Positions 34,259-48,300 of a stretch of DNA of 64,000 nt are shown here, in pieces. Made by a program: the position numbers and the translations under genes. The DNA is taken from contig NC_036454.1 of assembly GCF_002775205.1 (NCBI RefSeq), positions 15,768,882 to 15,832,881 on the forward strand. Reading direction: 5' to 3'. The stretch comes from Xiphophorus maculatus. Lineage: Eukaryota; Chordata; Actinopteri; Cyprinodontiformes; Poeciliidae. The notes beneath the pieces were generated by a model. The model had not been told where the DNA came from and did not search any database. It saw only the letters and a list, made by a program, of their open reading frames with translations. Numbering within the stretch: position 1 is the first letter of the stretch; each line of letters opens with the position of its first letter.

Positions 34259-37200
34259 TCAGTTTTGAGCAAGTGCAGCTTGTTTGTCAGCTTCATACTC
34301 TCCTTCATTCTCATCGTCGCCATTGTAGTCAGCCATTTCCTCCTCTGTGTTTTTATCTGTCAAAAATACAAAAGTAGGAGTAAAAAAAAATAATTCTGCA
34401 ACTACATATAAACAGAACAAAATGAAAAGAAACATGTTTAGCATATTTTTGGCTGTCTTACTTCTCTGTTTCTCCAAATCGACTCCATCAACGATTTGCT
34501 CGTCTGCGTCATATTCATCTGGTTCCTCAGGCCTTTGACCGTTAGCTGTCTCCTCTGCCTTTTCTTGACCATTTAGGATGTCCTGCACTCCCGGATCTGC
34601 TTCTATAAGAACTGCTGTTTAGAATAATGTCACTGACACAGACAGACTGAAAACCGTTTCTATATACCGTCTTCAATTCACCTTCAGTTTGGGCACCTTC
34701 CTCATGAACGTCAATCACCTCTATGTCTTTATCGTCCATCCGATGGTTTGTCAAACCTTTTCTGGTCGTTGTCTCAGAAGCTTTTCCTTTTCCCTCTTTC
34801 TGCTGCAGTTTCTTCTGATTCTCTGAAGCGGCCAATGGAACGGTCTGGGAGTCGGCTTTAGAAAGATCATCTATCAGAGGTTGTTCTGACAACTCTGGAA
34901 GTGAAATTGTTTTTTCCAATGACAGTTTTAATGACAACCAAGAATTATTTAAAATCTAAATATCAACAGTTGTATGTTTAATGTTAATAAATAAGCTTCA
35001 AAAATAATAATGTTGGGTTGTTTTTACATTTACCTAAAATAACTCATGAATTACTCTGCATTCTTGTTTTTTGGGTTTTATTACCTTTGTCAATGTTGAC
35101 GTAGTTGTTGAGCAGCTCAGAAGCTTTACTTCCTTTGCTCTGAGGGATGTTTGGTTTCTGGCTCACAGCAGCTGCTGCTTCAGCCTCTGTGGGAGCGGCC
35201 TTTGCTATTGGCTCTTCTTTCTGTTCTCCAGCCTCTGTGTTTTTCTGCTGATGGGGAAAGTGTCAAAAACTATTCTTACTTGCATCAAAGCTGAAACAAA
35301 AGACTCGAGCAGAAGAACCCACAAAGCGGAAAGTGTTTCACCTCCACCCCTATTCTTTTCGATATGATTGGACTAATATATATATTGCGCAACAACATTT
35401 CTAAATATGCATCTAACCGCCTACCGAGGCCAACACTGAGTAGAAAAAGAAAATGAGACATTTTTGTGTCACTGTGATTGTGCAAGGACACTGAAACTGT
35501 TTCAGAGTTTTCACTAAATAAACAAAACATTGTTCATCAGCACATATAAACAATAACTATTCCTGAATCACAGGAATATTTCTAACTTTAGTGGCTTATT
35601 AAGCCCTTTTTGCACTGCAGGGTCCGGCCTGGCCCAGCTCAGCCCAACTCCGTTCGACCCGGTACTATTGGTCCTATAGCCCTGGCCGTTTTACATTGAA
35701 TGGGATCGTCATTTAAATCGAATTCTTGCTGAAGCTACCGAGGCAATCTCTCCAACGACCGCAGAACAGTTTCCTTCTTGGGTCTCCCATCCCGCTCTTT
35801 CTGAATGTGCTCATGAGCGAGGGAGCTAAGGGACACATTTACCTCAGCTTTAAATTTAATGGAAAAAAAAATCTCATCTGAATGTCGTCTCTGAGCTGGA
35901 CTCGAGGCCAGCTGAACTATCGCTGCTGCTTGTGGGATTTCTCCGCTGGAGCGACGCCAGATGTGGAAATCCCCTCGTTCACAGCCTTGCTGACTTCTGA
36001 TCGGTTCAGTTGGAGAAATGTTATTTACATTTACCATTAAAATCTTTGGCTGAAGAGGTGATTGTAATCCCAGTGTAGGGTCAGAATAGATTATGCCGGG
36101 AATTTATTGATGCAGCATATTGAAATGACAGACATCGAGAAATTCTAATGCTCCTCTGACCCAGAAATCTAGTCTTTGTCCCGCCCTCGCAGCCAATGAA
36201 CCAATCAACAGCTAACTCCAAAGCCGGTCCGATTGGAACCGCAGCTCTTGGGGTTCCAGGGAGCAGGGTGGCACAGGGCTGGAAGTGCTAATGCAAAAAC
36301 AATCAGCCCTGCTTTTAAGCCAGACCGGGCTTAAAAGGGGCTTAGTCACCTTTTTCCTGACCCTAATTCCAAAGCTAAAGACTTTTGATCAATTTACTTA
36401 TGAGGGACGCATTCCTGTACATACAGTCAAACAGGTTACCTGTGTGGGAGCACCTTCAGGCGGAACAGCTTTCTGAACATTCTTCTGAACTTCAAGTTTA
36501 ACAGCAGCCATTTTCTCGTCACACAGCTTCTTTTGGGACAGAACCTGAGACTGACAGTGAGCTCTGCAAGAAAAGTGCAATCCAACAGATTCATGTTAAC
36601 CATCAACTTTACAGTCAATCACCAAAGTATCGATATAAAGCTTTTTCCATAATTTGTCACATTGAAAACACAAACTTCAATGTATTTTTTTAAGGATTTT
36701 ATTTAAATGCTCCCCCAAAAAACTGTGCATAATTTTGAAGTGGAAATCCCATTACATGTTTTCAAAATTTGTTATTTTGCACAAGCTAACGCTTTACAAT
36801 AGCCTCTGCTAGTCCTCTGTCTCATGTTACGTTACCCAAGATATCTGCGCATTTACTGTTTAAATTGTAGTAAACTAGAAATGATAGTCTACAATCAGAA
36901 GATGCAGTCTTTGTGAAAACATGTTGGACACTTGGACATTACCGACATCATCTGAATATGTTTTACATGTTTAGAGACATGCTTCTCCTCTAACCTCACA
37001 AATATATATTTAAAAAAAAAAGGTTGCGCCTGTGGGAAAGAAAATTACTTTGTGCTAAATTATTGTGCTGATGTCAGCTGCGCGACTTGACATCATGGCA
37101 CGTGGTGACACATTCAAGCTGAGCAGATTGTGGAGCAGAGGTGGAAGCGAAGCAGAATCCTCACAGTTTAAATTGATAAGGAAATAAATGTGCATGCGTG

Positions 37201-39257
37201 AAATTTCCTTATGTAAACAATAACATGCAGGGGGTCTATATTTGTAAATCTGATTATGATTAAGTCAATGCCTCACCAACTATAAACCTCACCGCACGTC
37301 ACTGGTTGTCACACAAACTCTCTTTTTTTTCACAATGGATTGAACAGTGCTCTGTTAAGACGTCCATAGCTTCGATGTTCTTATAATTTTGCCTTAAACG
37401 ACTCCACGGCTTTATTTCTTGGTCCTCATGAAGCTGCTTGTTCACTAATGTTCTCTAACAAATCTCTAAAGCCTTCACAGAACAGATGGATTTATACAGA
37501 TATTAAATTAAACACAGATGATTTAATAATATTGTAATTTTTGGATTCAATTGGTTGCAAGTGATTCCATTTAGGGGTATCAGAGAACAGGGAGCAGAAC
37601 AAAAGCCATTATTTACTTACTTGAACTGGTAACTTGCATAAAATCCCAAGAAAATCTATTGAAGTTTGCGGTTGTAATTAATTATGATTTGTGTAACTAA
37701 TTGTGAAAAAGTTCAGAAGTATAGTTGTGTCTTTTAAAAATAAATGAATTATGAATCAAGCTAATAATAAGCATATTGTTTTAAGAACTTCTAACAAACT
37801 CCTTACATGTCAACAGTGAGCTTATTGTTGAGGATGTTTGGGCTGGCCTGGCAACGCTGCAGCTCTTTCTGAAGCTTCCCCAAGTCATTGTTCATCTGAT
37901 TCAGCTGACCTGCAGAGCAGACAAAACACAGTGTAAGATAAGTTAGCTTCACACTGACATGATTACCTCAGCTTGACACGTCTCTTTCTGAGAACCAGAA
38001 GTTACATTTTAACAGCTACCTTTGAGTTCCTCTATGGTTTTGGTGCTGGAGGAAATATTTTGCTGCAATTTAGCCTGCAGGCAAAACCAAAAATAGCATT
38101 AATTTTAACAGCCGCAAACGAGAGGAATCTCCAAATCTTGTAGAACTATTTATTTTAACTGTTTAACCAGTAGATTGTTATTACAAGTCCAAGGCTAAGT
38201 GGTCATGGAGTTTACCTTCTCTTGGCTGACATCTTCTAGTTGTTTCCTGCGAAGGCTTTCCATGTGATTGATCTCTTGCACCTGTTTCTGAATCTGCTCC
38301 TGAAACTCATTCTTCTTCATCTCTGCTACGCCTCGCTCAGCCGCTCCTCGTCGCACCTGTCCTTCCAGCTCATACAGCTTGGTCTTTGTTCAAACACACA
38401 GTGACAGATTCTGGATCAGCTCATATCACCCCTTTGTGCTCATCTCATGTTTTGACAACAAGACGACACATCTGATAGTGACAGTATTTATCCAAGAGAG
38501 GAAATAGGACAACACAAGAGATGTTAGCTTCTTATATTTCCCGAAGCCACAGAGCAATCAACAAAGAATTTAGGCAACGCAACAAAATATTTTATAGGGT
38601 CTCATGGCCTCATCTAGTTCTTTCCTGTGAAGGCTTTCTGCCCTGGCACGGTTTAGTCAAGAGGATGCTTGACCTTCATCACAAAGGGAAGATATGTAAC
38701 TGCACATACAAATGTTAAAATGCACTAAAAAACCAAGCAAATTGTGCACTAAGAAGGATTTTCATTTAAAAGAACAAAAACAGATTATCTAATTATAGAA
38801 AATAAGATTTTGTATTTCAATGTTTTCATATACCTCGTACACATAAACTACAAGAATCTTTCCTGTTGGAAACAGGTGTTTGTTGTACCAGTCAGTGCAA
38901 ACTACTTGTCTTTACAATCCGAATCAAAATCATGAAAACTGTGAACAACACAGCAGGGTGTGGCAGACACATGAAGCAAGAAGCGACCACTGCAACAAGC
39001 ACATATTTCAAACTTATTTCACAGCATGGAAAACTTACATCTGAATTCTCTTTATGCACGTAGTAGAAAGATACAAACCCAGCTTTCATCAGACAAACAA
39101 ACACATGTGTATGTTCTCCTACCTGTAGCTCCAGGTTGCGAGAGCTGGACACCCAGTATTTAAAGCCCAAAACCAAGATACAGGTAATTAGGGAGGCAAT
39201 CATTAAAGAAGGGGCTCTTCCTCCACGACGACCATTCCCCAGTCCACCCATGGTGGC
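34259..39257 (-). CDS. golm1: Golgi membrane protein 1 (GP73/GOLPH2 family)
   Basis: Type II Golgi membrane protein, 397 aa from nine coding exons: 39123-39251, 38216-38383, 38020-38074, 37807-37909, 36440-36563, 35085-35247, 34682-34894, 34462-34602 and 34259-34356. Phases are consistent throughout. The start GCCACCATGG sits six bases inside its exon and is an ideal Kozak context. Domains: a short basic cytosolic N-terminus (GNGRRGGR), a membrane anchor at about residues 15-34, a luminal coiled coil (about 40-150, with VRRGAAERGVAEMKKNEFQ matching the family), then an acidic Glu/Asp-rich tail ending ENEGEYEADKQAALAQN. Human GOLM1 continues about 30-40 residues after the equivalent EADKQAAL, so this protein stops early at a natural TGA. 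It adjoins naa35, as in human. Confidence 0.93.
35605..36300. mobile_element. Possible MITE-like element in golm1 intron
   Basis: A GC-richer island in an AT-rich intron whose ends look roughly inverted: AGCCCTTTTTGCACTGCAG on the left, and on the right the inverted reading AGGGCTGATTGTTTTTGCAT. Internal stretches pair loosely too (CCTGGCCCAGCTCAG with CAGCCCTGTGCC inverted). It resembles non-autonomous elements common in fish, but the ends and target duplication could not be fixed. Confidence 0.35.
38611..38640 (-). repeat. Fragment resembling golm1 exon 2 inside intron 1
   Basis: CTAGTTCTTTCCTGTGAAGG then CTTTCT matches 23 of 26 bases of the exon 2 segment at about 38236-38261. It may be a small partial exon duplication; it has no splice sites and does not look coding. 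Confidence 0.4.
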
Positions 39258-40922
39258 CTACAAACCAGACAATAAATGTCAACAGAATTCCCTTTTTTTA
39301 ATATTGCATCCAGGTAAAAGCCGCAGTAATCCCATTGCATGTCAACAAAAGAAAAGATAACCTGAAACATGAAATTCTACCTCACTATACAGATACCAGA
39401 ACATGTTTAGCAAGTGATATTAGAGATACTCAGCTATGCAGATAACAGGGGAGATGTTGCAGAGCGCACCAAGTAATCAAAATAATTAACTCAGTGATTC
39501 TTGAGAATTGGGACAAAATTGGTTTAAATTTTCCCAAATTTGTTTATTATTATTCCTCAAGCTTATGTGTACAAATATGTTTTGGAAATGTAAAGGTGCT
39601 AAGGTACAGGCTCCCAGTTGCAATTGTTTTTAAAAATTAAATTCTTAATGGACCTGACCCAGAACTTTGTCATCACCATGCCTGTTTTTTTTTTTTTTAC
39701 ATTCTTTTTATGTCTGACAAAAACTTGGGACAAATTTTAATTGAGCTGGAAAATATATAAAACTGATTTTTAATTAAATGTATTGATACTTTTATAATGA
39801 TTTATTTGAATACTTATACTTAATTGTCATAATATATTATCTTAGTATTCCTTTAATTGTTTTAAACTATTATAATGTATTGAGTTTTGCTCCAGGACAA
39901 AGGATTTTAAAGACACCATCCACCTACTACAAAGTTTAAAATAAAAAATATTCAGCAAACACCAGGAAAACATACATTGTTGTGCTCACATGGCCCAGGT
40001 TAGTTTGGTCAGATATTTGACAAAAATTTATTTTGTGTATATTTTATTCACATTTTGTGCTTTATCCATAGGAGCTGTTTTGTCCCTCTTCTCAAGAATC
40101 ACTGAACTCTAAAGTGGGAGGATTGGATGTTATAATCCATACATTTTCTTACGCCCTTGTATCTCCAGCGATACATTTCGTGCCAGAGGCGAGGTACACC
40201 CTGGACAGGTCGCCAGTCCATCACAATGTGCTACTTTATGATGATCTATCGCATTAAATCCCATTAAAATATATAAAGCCTAGATTTGAAACGTGACAAA
40301 ATGTTATTATGTTGTAGAGGTATGCATATTTTTGAAAGGCTATGTAAAATCGAGACTCTCCTTCCTGGTGCTTTCTTAATGTAAATGATAAGGCAAATAA
40401 ACAAATGAAGAAGTTCAGTAAAAGGTATTACAACATGCTGATTTCACTTAAAACGTCAACTGTTGGTGTTTCTACATAGCCAGATATCTTCCTAAAAAAA
40501 TAGAGATTCGTCTGAAGAAAAAAATGCAACTTGTACAAACAGAACATATGTATATCCCTGCAACACTATACCCTTATGAAATAAAGCCAGTTTAAAACGT
40601 GGTTATGTGTTTATTAAAAGGGGAGATATTTCTCCATCCAACGGTAATAACGGTTAGCATTGTAGAGCATCAAAAAAAGGCTTCCGTTTTATCGTCGATC
40701 GGAATCAACGTCGAGAACAATAACAATATAGAATGGCTTAATGTTAGATAGACGAGTCAACTAAATCTAAATATTACAAACTATTATAAGAAAAGCACAG
40801 CTAAACATGAGCTGTCAATTTACTTACAACAGCAACCAGTGTATCAGGAGCTGGAGCTAACACTGTTAGCAACAAAGATTGTTCCATGTTGGCGTTAAGA
40901 TAATTCGAAAACTATTTACTTA

Positions 40923-41150
40923 CCAGATATGAACGTCAGAAAAAAAAGTGCTTTAGAATATCTGGTTTTAAAAAGTGATAATCTGTGATATATTTAAGAA
41001 GAAGATTGCTTTTTCAGAAAATTTGCAAAGCTACAATATTCGGTGGCTCACTAGAATCCATTACTGCCATACAAACAGCCGAGCCTGTAAAGAGCGACGT
41101 CTGTGTGGTACGGAGAGGAACAGTCAGTGGTGATGCATCTATGGGCCGTG
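40923..41150 (-). promoter_or_regulatory. Probable golm1 5' UTR exon and promoter region
   Basis: On the minus strand a strong donor (ATATCTG/GTAAGTAAAT) ends at 40923; the coding exon has an acceptor directly upstream of its Kozak start, so a non-coding first exon is needed. The stretch 41040-41160 is locally CpG-richer than its surroundings. A second GTAAGT donor at about 40828 is an alternative. Confidence 0.4.
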
Positions 41151-41169
41151 CGACATTTGCATTACTGAC

Positions 41170-42240
41170 GTAGCAAAAACAAAACAATCATATATTATAT
41201 CTGTATAATCAAATTTGCATAGATAAAACGCTAATTGACATTCTGTTATGGAAATCAGGATATTTTAGCGCTGTATATTTAAAAATTTTTTATTAGTTTC
41301 ATTAAAGGAGATTACGGAATACCGTATTCTACAGAGAGGACGAAAATGCAGCACGTGCAACCTGTTACTGTTTTAATAAACTGTAAAATACATTGCTTTT
41401 CTTTTATTCTTTATCTTTCCTTTATTATTTTTGTTTAGATATATTAAATTGGAAATAGCTATTTCATATAATTAATATCCTTAATACATTAAAAAGGAAA
41501 TTAAACTACCTAATTTTTAAACGTTTAATGATTTTCATTTTATAAAAATATGTAGTTACTTAGGCATATTCCGTTTTCAAATTCCCTAGAAGTATCTATA
41601 CCTACCTACCTTTATAGTCACCCCATAGGTAATTACAATAGTTAAAGAAGATAAAGTACCACCTTACCTCAGATGTTGCATCTAAATTACACTGTCCCCC
41701 TTCATTTATTACCAAGGTAATTTATGATACATTAAATATAACACATAAAATAAGATAAAAACATCTAAATAAAACGCATCTGATTTTAAGAAGTCAAATT
41801 TAAAGCAAAAAATAACATGAATAATAGTTTTAGATAAAGTCATGTGACTTAATTTGAGAATACAATACTTACAAAAAAAAATCAAAAAAGAAAATCTACA
41901 ACATGAAACAGGTTAAGGTTTAGAAACTGATTCATATATTATATTCTGTTACAGGTGAAGACGTACTCATAATATACAGAGGTTTATTAAAAATACTTGT
42001 AAAACTAATTCAGAAAAATTTACAAAAATATACATTTTAAAAAGGGCTGGTTAAAATAAAATGCCAAATACTGTGGATAAATATACCCCGGTCTGTTGTC
42101 AACCTCTTTTAACAAGAAACCAGCTGTTTAAATAGCTTCAGTTTTATCTATAAACTGTAAAAATTTATTACATACATGCAACACTTTCTATTCCACAGAA
42201 TCAATCCTTTGCATTCAACATTTTTTTTTAAAGAAACATA
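41170..42240. other. Intergenic stretch between golm1 and lmbrd2, nothing recognised
   Basis: Very AT-rich, no coding or repeat signal that I can name. It separates the golm1 5' end from the lmbrd2 3' end. Confidence 0.5.
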
Positions 42241-42263
42241 GAAATTCTTAGTAACTTAAATGA

Positions 42264-42269
42264 TTTATT
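42264..42269 (-). terminator. lmbrd2 polyadenylation signal AATAAA
   Basis: AATAAA on the minus strand about 35 bases after the stop codon, giving a very short 3' UTR if used. Confidence 0.55.
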
Positions 42270-42302
42270 GGCTTTTTGATTCTCTGAGAGAGCCTGATTT
42301 GA

Positions 42303-45300
42303 TTACACATCGTCAAACAAGCCTTTCAGAGAAGGTGAGAAAGACAGATACTGTCCAGCCGCGGATCTGTGGAATTAACACAAAAACACCAAATTAGTGA
42401 CACTCGAAAATTTGGAAATTAAGTTCTTTTGGAAAACAATATTAAAAATTACATTCTTAATTTAATATTCTTAGTTTAGTTAAAGTAATACCTTCTATTT
42501 GGGAAACTGTCATCACTGGAGTTATCCTGCAGTAAACCTGTGTGCTGTTCTATATTTCCATTGCTTCTGTTGACTGCAATCACGAAGAAGGACATGCTTA
42601 TAAACAGAATACTGCTGAGGGATGAAAGTGATCTTAATGTCCTTTAAAGTCAGAGGACTAAAATATACAGGCAGTGATAAAATAAAAATCTTTGCTAAAT
42701 AAGCAAAGTTCAAATGTACTTTGGAGTTTTAAACGATGCCTTCCAAAACTGCTTTGAAGCATCTATATTACTATATGTTTCAATGGTAACATTCCTGTCC
42801 TCTGTACAGGGCAACAGTCAGGCTTTACACAAGTTATTGTTCAGCAAACTATACAAAATTCACAGAAAGTTTGACTAAACATTTATAGACATGTTTCATA
42901 AATCAAAATACATGTTCCAACAAGACACATTTGTCAGATTAACAGTATGTTTTGAAAAGATTGTCTTGGCTCTTGTGGCCTTTATTTATCAGTGAGTAAA
43001 CAAGAATGGGGGATTGTGTAAGAGAGGGAAGACATTCGGCAAAGTTCATCAGGCCGGGACTCGAGCCTGCACACTTTACCCCTGTGCCACTGCCACACCC
43101 AACAATAAACGTTAAGCACATACCAAACACACTTTATTTTTTTGATGGTCTGATGTAACATTATAATCTTAAAATGTCATGTTTTTATCTGTAAATGCCA
43201 AATAACATTAGTCTGTGTGTTTCACTCAGTGATTTGACTTACTGAAACAAATGCATTTTTTAATGTGATAATTTATTGAAAGTTAATGCCTGTATTACCC
43301 GTTACATTAGTTGTTGAGACCACAAGAAGTACAAACTGCCGCAAATATGAAGTATTCTTCATATTTGCTGTTGAGTTTTTCTTCGTCCTTATTACCTACC
43401 ACTTTTCCTCATCTCTGTTTCAGGAGTGTTCTCGTCCAGCTCACTATAATCGGCTCTGCTTCGCTCCGAGGTCGCCTGGACTCTGTATCGCTCCCTCCAA
43501 GCCTAAAGTAGAAGCCAAAACAGCCTGAGAACACTTTATACAAACAAACAGAATCCATGAACTAACACAGTAGAAACAAAATTACAAATAGGATGTATTG
43601 GACAATAAAAAAATAAATAAAAAGAATGCATTACCCATCTTCGATTTTGTCCATCCTCTGCTCTTTGCCTTATTCTTCTTTCTAGAAATGAACAATATTA
43701 ATCATACAGTTTAACTCATGAACAAGATTTTCTTCCTTTTGAAAGGACCAAATATACATGTAATGGATGTAACAAGATGGTAATTGAAGAGTTCCTAATT
43801 CCTTCTCAAATGTTTAGATCTTTGTAGAACTTTTAAAACATTATGAACATTTCAAAGAAAATGTCAATTTAAAACTTGATTTGGATTTAATTGTAAGTCA
43901 TAAAAACACCACGATGCCAGAGTTGGCTTCTGATTTGGCACTTAGTAAAAGAACTATTTCACAACCTTCTGGACATCTAGACGGTAGCTATTTCAATATC
44001 TATTTTATTTAGACTAGTCAAATCAGGACTGAAATATTATATGCTAAATACACATTATTTCAATTAACATTATTGAACTTTGATACTTCTATTTGACTTT
44101 TACAAATTCAAATAGCCATTGTCGTTTAAATACAATTTATGCATAGGAGGATTGTTATCTTTTATTAAAGAATAACTTAAAGAACTTTTGATTTTATCCT
44201 TTAGAACAGCGTGTGTATATTTAAAACTTTATAAGCACACTGCAAGAGAAGAAAACCCATAAGCCATGAGTTTTGAGCCATAAAGAATAAGCAAATAGGG
44301 AATTAGGAGTATGTAAATACTATATTAAACCAAAAACCTGACTATATTATCTTCTAAAATCCCCTCAGATTCTAAAAATAATAAATATAGTCATTCAACG
44401 TAACAGTATTTGTGCTAATTTTGAGAGCACAAACACCCAAAATGGCTTTTCTAATAAAAACCATGGGTACACAATATTAGGAAAACATGTAATAATGCTG
44501 GTGAATGTGGCAATGACGATATGTCTTGAATTAAATAAACAAATAATTTAAATTAATTATTAATTTCTTTCTGCTTTACATTAACATCAAACATAAACAC
44601 TTGATAGAGAGCAGACTTTACAGCTTGTAGAAAACAAATTAGTCATTATTTCTACCTCGTCAATGTTCTTCTGAAAATATGCTTTTGTATGAAAATATGC
44701 CTTTTGTCAGCTTAGTTGTAGTTATATAGTGACTTGATCCCTTACCGCCGCTTTCCTTTTTAAAACATTTTTATGTTGTCTTTAAAAAAAAAGCGTCACC
44801 AAATACATTGGTGGTATACAGACCCTTAATGATTCTATTTAAATAAATTGCAAATATTTGTTGTAATCCAGGCAGTTCTTCACGATATGCAAATTGCATA
44901 CAGTGATATTTTGATAATTATAAAATGTGCAATGCAGGACATGGCAGCATTAAGACACATTAAAATATGAATACCAAAACCTCAAGATTATTTTACACTA
45001 AACATAATTTGGTCAAAAAATGCTGCAGCAGGTGACAGAGCCAATAAGAAAAAAATACCTCTTCTTACTAGCTCCTTGCCTTCATCTACCAGTTCAGAGG
45101 TAAATTCATTGTCAGTGATGAACTGATAGAAACCTAGGAGGTTCAAGAAGCGAGAGCCCAACCTATAAAAACAAAGAAACACAATTATATGCTATTGCCA
45201 AGCATTCTATTTGTACTACAAGTAAGCAAATTGTAACCAAATAAGTGTCATCAGAGGAAAAGCTACTAACTAGAACACATGAAAGAGAGCATTTCGATTA

Positions 45301-48300
45301 GACAGTGATATAAATCAAATCACAGAAAAACTAAGAAAATTGTTAGTGATATGAAACATTCTTAGTGGCATAAAGGTGATTCTGGATTTATAATGTGATG
45401 CCTGATATTGTTTATTTGAGGTCCAAAATCTAGAGGAAATTTAAACGTTTTACCCCTCAAACTAACCTGGCCTTCCAATGCAATTCCACTCAGTTCTCAT
45501 CTCCCTTCAAGTATGTTCTCTAGGATTTCTCCCATTGACCTTTATTTCTCCGTTTGAATTTCAACCAGGCCAATCAGTGAACAGAAGGACAAGTTGCAGT
45601 CGATAACCTAGATTTTCTGCACTGTTTTAGTATTTTAGTCTTCCATCATCAGGCCCTCTTACCATCACCAGCAGGCAACTTGGGTGAAATGTTTTGCGCA
45701 AAGACCCAATGATGGAGATGGACCGAGCAGGGGCTCGAACTGGCAACCCATCGATTACAGAGCAAACTCCTACCACCGTCCCCACCATCGCCCCACAACC
45801 GGTTTCACTTTTGAAACCCGTTAATTAATAGCCTTATGTTAGCTGCATTTCAGTGTGAAAAAAAGCAGAGGCTTGTAGTCCGGAAATTACGGTCCTCAGC
45901 AATACTTAAACATCTACAACACATCAACATTATACAATAACATTCCACATCATTATATACAGTAATTCCGAATGGTTACTTTACTTGTAAATAGTTGCAA
46001 TGCAAAGCAGCACCACCAACATGGGATAATAGATGTAGAATCCATCAGATATCACAGGCAGCAGCCGCATAGAGCCCATAATCTGAGAGAGACAAGAAGA
46101 CAAAACAAGGTACTACATTTAGATTTAACACAAAGATAAAAAACATTTTCTAAGCTGGTGTCCTAAAGTTGATCAACTTGTGAAGTATTTGGTAATTTGA
46201 ATGAGGCTGTACAGTATATGAACTCACAGAGGTGTAGGATGTCTGTATTCTGTCCTGGTGTGAGATGGCAGAGTCCAAATGAATCAGGCCCAAAAAGTTG
46301 AGACACAGTGGAGGAGTCAGACGACAAAACAGCCTAAGTAAAGAAAAACTGAGACGTCACCCTAATCTGTTATTCTTCTAGAATGACCCATTCCAAATGT
46401 GCTTGATCTTAAGATTTTAATTTTTCCGATCGTTTATGTAAATCTCAATAACACAACATGAAAATGCATCATATGAAAACTTTCTATAAGAAATTATCAA
46501 AAAAACAAATATCAAGCATTCTAACTGATGGACATACATGCCGCTGAACAGCAGGCTGTAAGCATCAGTTTGGTGATGTGGCACCAGATGATAGTAGTTA
46601 AAGACCCGTATCCTGAACACCGTGGAATACACGCACACACACATGAAGAGGATACTGACAAAGCACACCATCTGGTGGAGAAAAAGATAAAGGTCATTGA
46701 AAAAGATAGTGGGATTATTAGAATCATATTAAAAAAATGCTGACTTCACAATGACAATTTCTGGATTAGGAAATAAAAAAAGAAGTCTACCTCAATTAAA
46801 ATGTAATTGTAATGTTGTTCAGCTTTCTGGACAAAGACAGCAAACAGAGAGAGGATAGGCTGTGAACTGAAGAAGGTACACTCAGACCAGACGACTGCTA
46901 CAGAGAGGAGAGAAAGGAGAACCGCCAGCAGCCTGCAGAAAGTCTTTCTGAAAGCACACTCCCAGTACCACTCTGAGAATGACAAACAGAAGTACAGGTT
47001 ATGAACAGAAACACAGGGGGGAAAACTCTATATTACAAATATCAAAAAATGTGGATTCAAAATGACTATCAGACAAACTTTACAGTATGCGTGACTCTGG
47101 TTTGTGACAAAAGCTGAACTTCGATTTAATGTATCTGACGTTTTGTTCCTGGTTTTGCCATGTCGAGTTGTATTTTTTCCAAAGTATCTATGCTTGGGAC
47201 ATAGGCTATTTAGCCAATGAGGTTGTTTAGATATGGTGTTATCGCATGTGCAAAACAAGCAATTGAGAAAGCTGCAGTGGAGGAGAACCTTAAAATGCAA
47301 GCAAGCAAATGAAGTTTCTCTAAAAAATTGCCAATACATTCAGCAGCAATACACATTACCACTGCTGAAAAATTTAAACATTAGGCGATTTACTTCAACT
47401 GCAAATTGAAGATTTTGGCCCTGAATGAACCCACCTACAGTAGGGGTGTAGATAAACCTGCGGACCCAGCCGAGAGGGTTTGGGGAGAAGGTTTTGGTGA
47501 TGACTCGTACTGGAGTGCTCTGACTTTTAGCAATATCTTCCAGATGAAACGCCTTATCCAACAAGAGGGACCACTGAACTTGAGTCTGGTTGTGCCTTTG
47601 CACTGCAGAAATTACCTAAATTGAACACAAACAAGTACAACTTTACTTAACCATCCTTCACACACACAGCTTTTTGAGAAATCAACACTACAAATAAGGA
47701 GAAGATAGATACTTTTTCATGAAGTTTGATTAGGCCACTTTTGGTAGGAATAGAAGGACCTTCACAAGGAGAGCTTTCCAGGTTTCTTCCCATCTCTTGC
47801 TGGTAGCGAATAGGACACTGTAATTCACATGCAGGTTATTTCAGAGTGGTAGCATCAAGCAATGTTAAAATGCATACATGCATTTTGTGAAAGAAAGAAA
47901 AATTGGCTCTGCTTAGTAAACAATGGCCTTTATGCAATTCCTACCTTTGTCATAATAGTATCTACACATTTCCTGAGGCTGTGGTTGAACCTTACAGACT
48001 CATTTAGGTCTGCAACTTCCTGAAAACAGAAATAAAGTTTTTTTAATAGTTACAAAAACAAAAAAACAAACAGATCAAACTAACAGCAAGGTAAAAAATT
48101 GTGTTCTGATTTAAAGTATACATATTATCTAAAAACTCTCACCTCCATAACATCTGCTAAGTCCTCCTCTGCTGAAGCTTTCTCCGTTGCCAGTTTCGCT
48201 ACTTTAAAGTATGTCTTGGCCAGTAAGAAACTGTTTGAAGATGAGAACCAATAAGATCGTGGGATCTCCACTAAGCCATAGCCAAGCAACAGCACCAAAA

